NCBI GenBank assembly: GCA_028705785.1
Contig: JAQWCT010000054.1
Coordinates: 1 to 12,679, forward strand
Direction: 5' to 3'
Length of the DNA: 12,679 nucleotides
Source of the DNA: Sulfurospirillaceae bacterium
GTDB taxonomy: Bacteria > Campylobacterota > Campylobacteria > Campylobacterales > Sulfurospirillaceae
The translations under genes were made by a program, and so were the position numbers. Below the pieces are notes generated by a model, which saw nothing but the letters and a program-made list of their open reading frames with translations, made no database searches and had not been told where the DNA came from. Position 1 is the first letter of the stretch. Each line of letters begins with the position of its first letter. Shown here in pieces: positions 1-5,550 of this stretch.

Positions 1-30
1 TTTGAGATAAAAATCAATAAAAAATAAAAA

Positions 31-49
31 AAAGTTTACAAAAGTTTAC
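31..49. repeat. Tandem GTTTAC direct repeat upstream of first psr operon
   Basis: The 9-mer AAAGTTTAC occurs at 31-39 and again at 41-49, a 10-bp period or about one helical turn, which is typical of sites for dimeric response regulators. The second copy continues into AAAGTTTACTTTT (41-53), a 13-mer found again at 5310-5322 upstream of the second psr operon. A one-base-shorter version lies at 12254-12265 upstream of the third psrA. A regulatory role is inferred. The surrounding sequence is very AT-rich, so some similarity could be chance. Confidence 0.35.
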
Positions 50-138
50 TTTTTTACCCTATCATCTAAAAAAATTTTACTTAAATTGCAATTTTCTTTA
101 TATCCTAAAATAGGGCATTTGCTCTAGTTTAGGCGTAA

Positions 139-144
139 TATAAT
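139..144 (+). promoter_or_regulatory. Candidate -10 box for first psr operon
   Basis: TATAAT at 139-144 is a perfect -10 hexamer. No good -35 hexamer is seen at normal spacing, which is usual for sigma-70 promoters of Campylobacterota. The string TATAATCG recurs at 5435-5442 in the leader of the second psr operon. Transcription would start near 151, giving a leader of roughly 118 nt before the psrA start codon. No other gene lies in 1-268. Confidence 0.45.
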
Positions 145-156
145 CGTTACACACAC

Positions 157-178
157 TTTTTTATAAGTTTTTTATAAG
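157..178 (+). repeat. Perfect 11-bp tandem duplication in psr leader
   Basis: TTTTTTATAAG occurs at 157-167 and immediately again at 168-178. Each unit contains TATAAG, which could act as an alternative -10 box. The duplication could equally be a regulator-binding repeat or polymerase slippage in AT-rich DNA. The sequence does not decide between these. Confidence 0.4.
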
Positions 179-206
179 ATTCTATCCTTACAATAGTGTC
201 CAAAGA

Positions 207-235
207 CGCACAAATAGGCGAAGTTTATTTGTGCG
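207..235 (+). promoter_or_regulatory. Leader hairpin upstream of first psrA
   Basis: CGCACAAATA (207-216) pairs perfectly with TATTTGTGCG (226-235) across a 9-nt loop. The 3' part of the loop plus base 226, AAGTTT (221-226), could instead pair with AAACTT (236-241). The two pairings share base 226 and their helices interleave, so they exclude each other. No U-tract follows, so this is not an ordinary terminator. The ribosome-binding site AAGGAG lies just downstream at 258-263. The hairpin could be an mRNA stability element, a switch or a protein-binding inverted repeat. Confidence 0.5.
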
Positions 236-268
236 AAACTTAAGGCAAAAGTATCACAAGGAGAAGCA

Positions 269-2611
269 ATGAAAGTAGAGATCTCAAGAAGGAGATTTCT
301 TCAAGGTAGTGTAGCGATGTCTATTGTTGGTGGAGTGACCCTTAGTTCCTCTTCCATTTTAGCAAATGCCGCAACACCTGCCAAAGGTAAACTTGGCAAT
401 GAAGAGAAAAAAGTAGCAACATTATGTGAAATGTGTGTTAATAAATGTGCCGCGATCGCACATGTTAGAAATGGTGTCGTCACCAAACTTGATCCAAATC
501 CACTCTTTCCAAAGTCTAGAAATATGCTTTGCGCTCGTGGAAATGCTGGCGTAGATGCATTATATGATCCAGATCGTATCAAATATCCTCTCATTCGTGA
601 TGGTGAAAAAGGCAGTGGAAAGTTTAAGCGAGTCAGTTGGGACGAAGCTTATGCTTACATTGAACAAAAATTGACCAAAATTTTGGATGAAGAACAAGAC
701 AATCGCTCGACTGTAGCCTTTTGTGCAGGTGAAGGTATGGCTGAACATACTTTTAAAAGCTTCTTTACAGAGTTTGGTTCATCTCACTTTCTCAATCACG
801 CCAGTCTTTGTCTTGCCACAACTGTTTCAGGTTATTCTTTAACGATTGGTGGATATGGACAAGCTGACCTTGATAATGCAAAATATGTCATCATGGCAGG
901 TGCCAATCGAGCTGAAGCAATCGTAACACCAGATACGATGGATATGTTTAAGCGAACCAGTGGAAGAGGCGCAAAGCTCATCACGGTTGACCCTAGATTT
1001 ACCAATACGGCAGCTAAAAGTGATAAATGGTTAGCGATAAATGTCGGAACTGACCTTGCCTTCGTTTTAGCTTTGACTTATGTAGCCATTAAAGAAGAAA
1101 TATACAATAAACCTTTTGTTGAAAACTACTTCAATGGTTTTGAAGCGTATAAAAATCATATTATAAGTAGTGGCTATACTCCTGAATGGGCAGAAAAACT
1201 TACAGGCATTAAAGCGGCTGACATTTATGAAGTGGCACGAGAATTTATGGCAAATGCTCCTGCTGCGATTTACTATCAAGGCAGAAGAACCACTTGGTCA
1301 AAAAATGATTTTCAACTTCGTCGTGCACAAGCCATTTTTACGGCACTCAGTGGTAGTGTCGATACTAAGGGTGGTATCTGTTTTGGCAAAAGTTTACCAC
1401 TTGTGGAACATGATGTTCCCTCTCCTATCTATGGTCAGGCAAAAGCGCGAATTGAAAAAAACGAAGCAGCTGTTGTTGGTGGGTCTGGTTCGTGGGTTGC
1501 GTTTAGAAACATGGTTCTTGAAAAAAGAAGCCCTTATCCTATCCGAGCACTCTTTAACTACAAACACAATCCAATGCAAAATATGCCCAATGGTAAAAAA
1601 ACAGAAGAATTTTTAAAAGCCCTAGACTTAGTGGTAACCATCGATACTATGCCAAGTGATACAGTTATGCTCAGTGATGTTATCTTACCAGAGTGTACTT
1701 ACTTGGAGCGAACTGATCCTGTTGTTTCTTATGGTGGAATTGAGCCATCCATTGCACAGAGAAATAAGGTCATCGATCCGATGTTTGAGAGTAAGCCTGT
1801 TATGGAGATTATGAGAGGGCTGAGTGCCAAACTTTCTAAGCCACTTTTTGAAATTACGAAAAAGTATGATGAAGATGTCAAGATGGCCATTGAAGATGGA
1901 AGCGAAGAAGAGGTCTATAAAGATTACGATTTGACAAAAGCGTTCGCACACGATCAAGAAGAGCTTAATGCACATGCGGTTGCTAAATATGAGGGTGCTG
2001 CCCAAATCCTAAAAGAAAAAGGCGTGTTCTATCCTAATATGAATGAATACTTTAAGAAAACGGGTGTTAATGATTATGAATATTACCCTGAGAGTAAAAA
2101 AAGTTATTCTGTGCTTGGTAACAAGTTCAAAACACCATCAGGTAAAATAGAGTGTCATTTGGAAGCATTAGCCAAAAGAGGTATTGATGCGATGCCTATT
2201 TGGAAAAGTGAGTATGAGATGGTTATCCCTGCTGGCAAATTTAGATTTATCACAGGTCGTCATGCACAGTTTACACAATCTGGTACAAGTAATAACAAAA
2301 TGCTTTTAGACTTAGTTCCCACTAACTATGCTTGGATCAATAAAAGAGTTGCAACAAAGCTTGGTATCAAGTTTGGCGATAAGATTGAAGTTTCAAGTAA
2401 AGTAGGTAAAACAACGATTAAAGCGTATCCAACAGAGAAAATTGGACTAGATACACTTTTCTTTGTTCATGGATTTGGTGTTTACTCAAAAGCACTCACC
2501 CTAGCGCATGGCAATGGCGGTAACGATGCTTCTATCATCGAAGATGGTATAGAGCCGATGCATGGCGCTACTTGTCTTCATGACACGCTTGTAGATATTA
2601 GAAAGGTTTGA
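269..2611 (+). CDS. psrA: PsrA/PhsA-like molybdopterin oxidoreductase catalytic subunit (copy 1)
   Basis: Catalytic subunit of a polysulfide/thiosulfate reductase-type enzyme of the DMSO reductase superfamily, acting in the periplasm; 780 residues, a usual length for PsrA/PhsA. The N-terminus carries a twin-arginine motif, SRRRFLQ (residues 6-12), followed by a hydrophobic stretch and LANA, a plausible cleavage region, so it should be exported folded by Tat. A [4Fe-4S] site follows as C53, C56, C60 and C88 (C-x2-C-x3-C-x27-C). C181 in NHASLC is the likely molybdenum ligand, as in PsrA. The MoCo-binding C-terminal domain runs to the end. ATG at 269 has AAGGAG at 258-263 with good spacing. It is followed closely by psrB and nrfD. 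The family is clear; the substrate (polysulfide, thiosulfate or another sulfur oxyanion) is inferred. ArrA-type arsenate reductase is less likely because the CEMCVNKC context matches PsrA. Confidence 0.9.
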   Translation: MKVEISRRRFLQGSVAMSIVGGVTLSSSSILANAATPAKGKLGNEEKKVATLCEMCVNKCAAIAHVRNGVVTKLDPNPLFPKSRNMLCARGNAGVDALYDPDRIKYPLIRDGEKGSGKFKRVSWDEAYAYIEQKLTKILDEEQDNRSTVAFCAGEGMAEHTFKSFFTEFGSSHFLNHASLCLATTVSGYSLTIGGYGQADLDNAKYVIMAGANRAEAIVTPDTMDMFKRTSGRGAKLITVDPRFTNTAAKSDKWLAINVGTDLAFVLALTYVAIKEEIYNKPFVENYFNGFEAYKNHIISSGYTPEWAEKLTGIKAADIYEVAREFMANAPAAIYYQGRRTTWSKNDFQLRRAQAIFTALSGSVDTKGGICFGKSLPLVEHDVPSPIYGQAKARIEKNEAAVVGGSGSWVAFRNMVLEKRSPYPIRALFNYKHNPMQNMPNGKKTEEFLKALDLVVTIDTMPSDTVMLSDVILPECTYLERTDPVVSYGGIEPSIAQRNKVIDPMFESKPVMEIMRGLSAKLSKPLFEITKKYDEDVKMAIEDGSEEEVYKDYDLTKAFAHDQEELNAHAVAKYEGAAQILKEKGVFYPNMNEYFKKTGVNDYEYYPESKKSYSVLGNKFKTPSGKIECHLEALAKRGIDAMPIWKSEYEMVIPAGKFRFITGRHAQFTQSGTSNNKMLLDLVPTNYAWINKRVATKLGIKFGDKIEVSSKVGKTTIKAYPTEKIGLDTLFFVHGFGVYSKALTLAHGNGGNDASIIEDGIEPMHGATCLHDTLVDIRKV

Positions 2612-2613
2612 TT

Positions 2614-3177
2614 ATGGCACGATATGGAATGGCATTAAATTATAAAAATTGTATCAATTGTAGAGCATGTGAAACCGCATGTAAAGAAGAAAATGGTGTC
2701 TTGCTCGGAAAAGATAACTACCGCATTTGGGTAGGCGTTAAAGAAGCAGAGGGTTTGTTTCCTAACATTTCGATAGCATCTCAGACTTATCATCCAAGTC
2801 AGTGTCAGCACTGCTCAAATGCGCCTTGTCAGCTTGTGTGTCCTACCAATGCAACTTACTACAGCAAAGACGGTATCGTTAAGGTAGACCCTGTTAAATG
2901 TATCTTGTGTACCTATTGTATCAATGCATGTCCATACGATGCACGATATGTGGATCAAAGAACAATCACGGTTGATAAGTGTACTTTCTGTTCAGATACA
3001 AGATTGGCAAATGGTGAGACAACAACGGCGTGTCAAGCAACATGTCCCACCAAAGTAAGAGTTTTTGGTGATTTAGATGATCCTACAAGTGAGATTTCTC
3101 AATTGTTAGCAAAAAAAGAGTACAGAAGAGTCAAAGAGCACTTAGGTACTGAGCCAAAACTATTTTATATATTGTAG
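2614..3177 (+). CDS. psrB: PsrB-like four-cluster iron-sulfur electron-transfer subunit (copy 1)
   Basis: Electron-transfer subunit linking the membrane anchor to PsrA. The 187 residues hold sixteen cysteines in four groups: C13/C16/C19/C23, C64/C67/C72/C76, C96/C99/C102/C106 and C123/C126/C140/C144. This is the four-[4Fe-4S] pattern of the PsrB/PhsB/DmsB/NrfC family. There is no signal peptide, as expected for a subunit co-exported with its Tat-bearing partner. The frame opens upstream at TTG 2608, but ATG 2614 is preferred: AAAGG at 2602-2606 has proper spacing, and the second copy begins with matching MNYAMAL-like sequence. It starts two bases after the psrA stop and is followed after 9 bases by the membrane subunit, so translational coupling is likely. 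Confidence 0.9.
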   Translation: MARYGMALNYKNCINCRACETACKEENGVLLGKDNYRIWVGVKEAEGLFPNISIASQTYHPSQCQHCSNAPCQLVCPTNATYYSKDGIVKVDPVKCILCTYCINACPYDARYVDQRTITVDKCTFCSDTRLANGETTTACQATCPTKVRVFGDLDDPTSEISQLLAKKEYRRVKEHLGTEPKLFYIL

Positions 3178-3186
3178 GAGCATAGG

Positions 3187-4353
3187 ATGAACACGATTTC
3201 ACTCAAAAAATTATTTTATTTTGAAAAAACGCCTTTAAATCTTTTAATGGCATTTATTACCGTAGCACTTCTTGGCGCATTTGCAGCTGGCGCAGTGCTT
3301 TACATCTTACATGGACACCATGCTTACAATGTTACAAGGCAACATCCTTGGGGATTACTCATCTCTATGTATGTCTTTTTTGTTGTCTCTAGTACGGGTC
3401 TTTGTATCATCTCTTCTATTGGGCATGTTTTTGGGATTCCCGAATTTCAGCAGATAGGAAAAAGAGCCATTGCGGGAGCAATTATCACGATTTCATCAGG
3501 TTTTGCGGTTATCGCGCTTGAGATTGGTCACCCTGTGACTATGTTGATTTACAATGTCCTCACTCCTGGGCTTACCTCTGCTATTTGGTGGATGGGAACG
3601 CTTTATGGTATGTATTTGGCGTTTATTTGTTTAGAGTTTTTCTTCTTAGCGATTAAAGAAAACCATACGCTATCAAAGTTTTTCGGTATTGGTGGACTTT
3701 TAGTGGGTCTTGCTGCGCACAGTAACCTTGGTGCTGTATTTGGATTTTTGGTTTCTCGCCCCTCAGCCAATGGTGTTTTCTATCCTGTCTACTTCATACT
3801 CTCAGCGATGATCACAGGATGTTATCTTATCTTTTTAATGTATGGCTTTAGATACAAAATGAACTTTCCTGCAAAAGTAGAAGTCATGCTTGTTAAGCTT
3901 TCAAAAATACTAGGTATGTTACTCGCTGTTTTGATTTTCTTTGAAGCATGGAAAATTTTAACCGCAGTTTATGGCGATTTACCAGAGAGAGGTGCGACTA
4001 TCATGCATAGCATCAAGCATCCTAATTTCTGGTTTGGTGAGTTGATCTTGGGTATGTTGATCCCTTTTACCATTATCTTGGTAAGCAATGCTAAGGCGAT
4101 AAAAGCTACGGTTTATGCTTCTATCACTGGTATGGTGGGTATCTTCTTTATGCGTTATGACCTTGTGCATGACACACTTTTATATCCGATGAGAACTTTG
4201 AAAATCAGCGAGTATGAATTAGCGCCAACATTTTTGGAGTATTTCCCTTCGTTTGCAGAGTTCGCAATAGGTTTTGGCGGTATTGGTATATCGTTATTTC
4301 TCTATTATGTTGCCGATAAAGTCTTTAATTTAGACGAATCACATAGTCACTAA
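3187..4353 (+). CDS. nrfD: NrfD-family membrane anchor subunit (HybB-like type)
   Basis: Integral membrane subunit expected to exchange electrons with the quinone pool and anchor the psrA/psrB product. The 388 residues form about ten hydrophobic segments, roughly at 17-41, 53-76, 92-111, 129-156, 164-189, 198-221, 238-262, 282-300, 307-322 and 354-376. The stretch TRQHPWGLLISMYVFF near residues 49-64 resembles the conserved Arg/Pro-Trp-Gly region of NrfD/HybB anchors. It is longer than the eight-helix PsrC of Wolinella or Thermus and ends in a His-rich tail (SHSH). ATG 3187 follows TAGGAG (3175-3180), which overlaps the psrB stop. It is not obviously close to the NrfD protein of the second operon. 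Family confident; quinone type and direction of electron flow are inferred. Confidence 0.85.
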   Translation: MNTISLKKLFYFEKTPLNLLMAFITVALLGAFAAGAVLYILHGHHAYNVTRQHPWGLLISMYVFFVVSSTGLCIISSIGHVFGIPEFQQIGKRAIAGAIITISSGFAVIALEIGHPVTMLIYNVLTPGLTSAIWWMGTLYGMYLAFICLEFFFLAIKENHTLSKFFGIGGLLVGLAAHSNLGAVFGFLVSRPSANGVFYPVYFILSAMITGCYLIFLMYGFRYKMNFPAKVEVMLVKLSKILGMLLAVLIFFEAWKILTAVYGDLPERGATIMHSIKHPNFWFGELILGMLIPFTIILVSNAKAIKATVYASITGMVGIFFMRYDLVHDTLLYPMRTLKISEYELAPTFLEYFPSFAEFAIGFGGIGISLFLYYVADKVFNLDESHSH

Positions 4354-4377
4354 AACAATTATTTAAAGGATTAAGAA

Positions 4378-4695
4378 GTGAAAAAAGTAATGAAACTGTT
4401 TTTTGCAGTACTTTTAGGATTGGGAATTCTCAGTACAACTGTGTTTGCTGATGTCGATAAAGGGCAAAAGATTTTTAGTAATGAAATGAAAAAAATCTGT
4501 GGTTTTAGTGGTAATGTAATGGCGAGAAAACATAAGCAAGATGAATGGAAAAATATCTTTGAATCAGGCAAATTGAATGAAGAGCTTATGAAAGAGTGCC
4601 CAGGCATTAAACCTCTTAAAAATGCAGATTTACTTCACTTCTATGATTTTTTATATAACTATGCATTAGATAGTGGGAATAGTGCTAAATGCTAA
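4378..4695 (+). CDS. Small secreted cytochrome c-like protein lacking a haem motif
   Basis: A 105-residue protein with a Sec signal peptide (hydrophobic residues 7-19, likely cleavage after VFA at 22-24), so probably periplasmic. The mature start DVDKGQKIF resembles the first helix of small class I cytochromes c. The place where CxxCH would be reads KKICGFSGNVMARKH, and no CxxCH exists anywhere. The three cysteines are C41, C74 and C105. KHKQDEW near residues 51-57 may be a family signature. GTG 4378 is chosen because AAAGGA at 4365-4370 is 7 bases upstream; ATG 4390 is the alternative, with poor spacing. It lies 24 bases after nrfD and before a strong terminator, so it is probably the last gene of the first operon. 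It may be an accessory or sulfur-binding protein of the reductase. Function not recognised. Confidence 0.75.
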   Translation: MKKVMKLFFAVLLGLGILSTTVFADVDKGQKIFSNEMKKICGFSGNVMARKHKQDEWKNIFESGKLNEELMKECPGIKPLKNADLLHFYDFLYNYALDSGNSAKC

Positions 4696-4703
4696 ACCAG
4701 TTG

Positions 4704-4736
4704 TGCAAAGAGAACTTGTGTCTCTTTGCATTTTTT
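4704..4736 (+). terminator. Rho-independent terminator of first psr operon
   Basis: TGCAAAGAGA (4704-4713) pairs perfectly with TCTCTTTGCA (4721-4730) around a 7-nt loop and is followed directly by six T (4731-4736). It begins nine bases after the stop codon at 4693-4695. Confidence 0.92.
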
Positions 4737-4743
4737 GTATAAT
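4716..4743 (+). promoter_or_regulatory. Candidate promoter for the 150-residue exported protein gene
   Basis: TATAAT at 4738-4743, preceded by TG, is a good extended -10 box. TTGTGT at 4716-4721 is a possible -35 at 16-bp spacing and lies inside the loop and 3' arm of the preceding terminator. Transcription would start near 4750, leaving a very short leader before ATG 4765. Confidence 0.6.
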
Positions 4744-4764
4744 GACACCCAAAAAGGATAGAAA

Positions 4765-5217
4765 ATGAAAAGAGTTTTAGCAAGTTTACTCTTGATGTGT
4801 TCTATAGTATTTGCAGCAGAGCACCCTAAAAAACAGAGTGCTGCAGATTGTGTAGAGAGTTTGCAAAATGAAGTTATTGGTATTATTTATTCTAATTCGA
4901 TAAAAAAAGATACTTCCGTAGAAGCGTTGACAGAAAAAATTAATAAAACATTTGAGAAAGATTGTGATATTAATGCGACAGATGAAAAAACGCAAAAAAA
5001 AGCACAATTGCTTAGAGAAGAAGAGAAGAATGCTACAAGTGAGTACATCCTTATCCTAGACACTACAAAAGGTGGAGAGGCGTGTATTGAAACGCTACAA
5101 AATGAAATTGCTAAGATTGTACATTCTGATTCTGATAAAAAAGGTAAGGAAAAAGCAGTCAAATTAATTATCAAAGGTGATAGTACCAATTGTACAACAG
5201 AGCCTGAAAAAAAATAA
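4765..5217 (+). CDS. Exported small protein with an internal duplication
   Basis: A 150-residue protein with a clear Sec signal peptide (MKRVLASLLL..., cleavage probably after FAA near residue 18). C12 lies inside the signal but the context LLMC is not a good lipobox, so it is probably soluble and periplasmic. The mature part contains two similar segments. One begins DCVESLQNEVIGIIYSNS at residue 28 and ends at C67; the other begins ACIETLQNEIAKIVHSDS at residue 106 and ends at C143. Each unit is bounded by a cysteine pair (C29/C67 and C107/C143), so one disulfide per repeat is plausible. A charged, Lys/Glu-rich linker separates them. ATG 4765 follows AAGGA at 4754-4758. The gene stands alone between two terminators. 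The family is not recognised; a weak likeness to helical MlaC-type proteins is not strong enough to name it. Confidence 0.75.
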   Translation: MKRVLASLLLMCSIVFAAEHPKKQSAADCVESLQNEVIGIIYSNSIKKDTSVEALTEKINKTFEKDCDINATDEKTQKKAQLLREEEKNATSEYILILDTTKGGEACIETLQNEIAKIVHSDSDKKGKEKAVKLIIKGDSTNCTTEPEKK

Positions 5218-5235
5218 ATTCTCTTTCATGACGAA

Positions 5236-5270
5236 AAAACTGAAAATCTATTAGTTAGATTTTCAGTTTT
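5236..5270. terminator. Terminator after the duplicated-repeat protein gene
   Basis: AAAACTGAAAATCTA (5236-5250) pairs perfectly over 15 bp with TAGATTTTCAGTTTT (5256-5270) around a 5-nt loop. The A-rich 5' side and T-rich 3' side let it act in either direction, though the only nearby upstream gene is on the plus strand. Confidence 0.85.
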
Positions 5271-5309
5271 CCCACAAAAATATTCCAATAAATGTAACAA
5301 TATTGCTAA

Positions 5310-5322
5310 AAAGTTTACTTTT
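5310..5322 (+). promoter_or_regulatory. Shared AAAGTTTACTTTT element upstream of second psr operon
   Basis: Exact 13-mer match to 41-53, upstream of the first psr operon. Further TTTAC-like units follow (TTTTAC at 5343-5348 and ATTTAC near 5363). Candidate common regulator site, by inference. The 5218-5550 stretch has no gene and holds this element, the terminator at 5236-5270, promoter-like boxes and two hairpins. Confidence 0.35.
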
Positions 5323-5434
5323 ATACAAAAATATTGATAAAATTTTACCTATATTAAAAAATATTTACAAAAATAAGTAATTTTTTTATCTGCGAGTATA
5401 TCGGACTTTTATCTCAATTTTAATTCATAAAACT

Positions 5435-5484
5435 TATAATCGAAATAAACTTTAATAATCGCATAAAGAAACTATCTCTATAAT
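5435..5484 (+). promoter_or_regulatory. Candidate promoter boxes for second psr operon
   Basis: Two perfect TATAAT hexamers lie at 5435-5440 and 5479-5484. The first is within TATAATCG, matching 139-146 in the first psr leader. ATAATCG is repeated at 5436-5442 and 5455-5461. Neither hexamer has a convincing -35. The downstream box would start transcription near 5491, at the edge of the hairpin at 5491-5508. Which one is used cannot be told from sequence. Confidence 0.4.
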
Positions 5485-5490
5485 TTTGTT

Positions 5491-5525
5491 TAGAAATGGT
5501 TATTTCTAGGGCTCATTGGAGCCTT
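5491..5525 (+). promoter_or_regulatory. Two adjacent leader hairpins before second psrA
   Basis: TAGAAAT (5491-5497) pairs with ATTTCTA (5502-5508) around a 4-nt loop. Directly after it, GGCTC (5510-5514) pairs with GAGCC (5519-5523) around ATTG, extendable by a G-U and an A-U pair. The ribosome-binding site GGAG is at 5540-5543. They could be an operator or a 5' mRNA structure. No U-tract follows, so termination is unlikely. Confidence 0.4.
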
Positions 5526-5550
5526 AAGCTAAAATTTGTGGAGAAAAGAT

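Noticed and set aside
289..294. AAGGAG inside psrA copy 1 (and again at 5571-5576), looking like an internal ribosome-binding site
   Set aside because: It comes from the Arg-Arg-Arg codons of the Tat motif, and no suitable in-frame start codon follows.
1170..1616. A 148-codon plus-strand frame within the first psrA
   Set aside because: It lies wholly inside a strongly conserved gene in a different frame and its translation shows no recognisable domain.
2608..2613. TTG at 2608 as the start of the first psrB
   Set aside because: ATG 2614 has better spacing to AAAGG and matches the start of the second psrB.
4887..5189. A 100-codon minus-strand frame opposite the repeat-containing protein
   Set aside because: The plus strand has a signal peptide, ribosome-binding site, promoter, terminator and duplicated domains; the minus frame has none.
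5536..5550. TTG at 5536 as an upstream start for the second psrA
   Set aside because: It would place the ribosome-binding site inside the gene and add five residues not seen in the other two copies.
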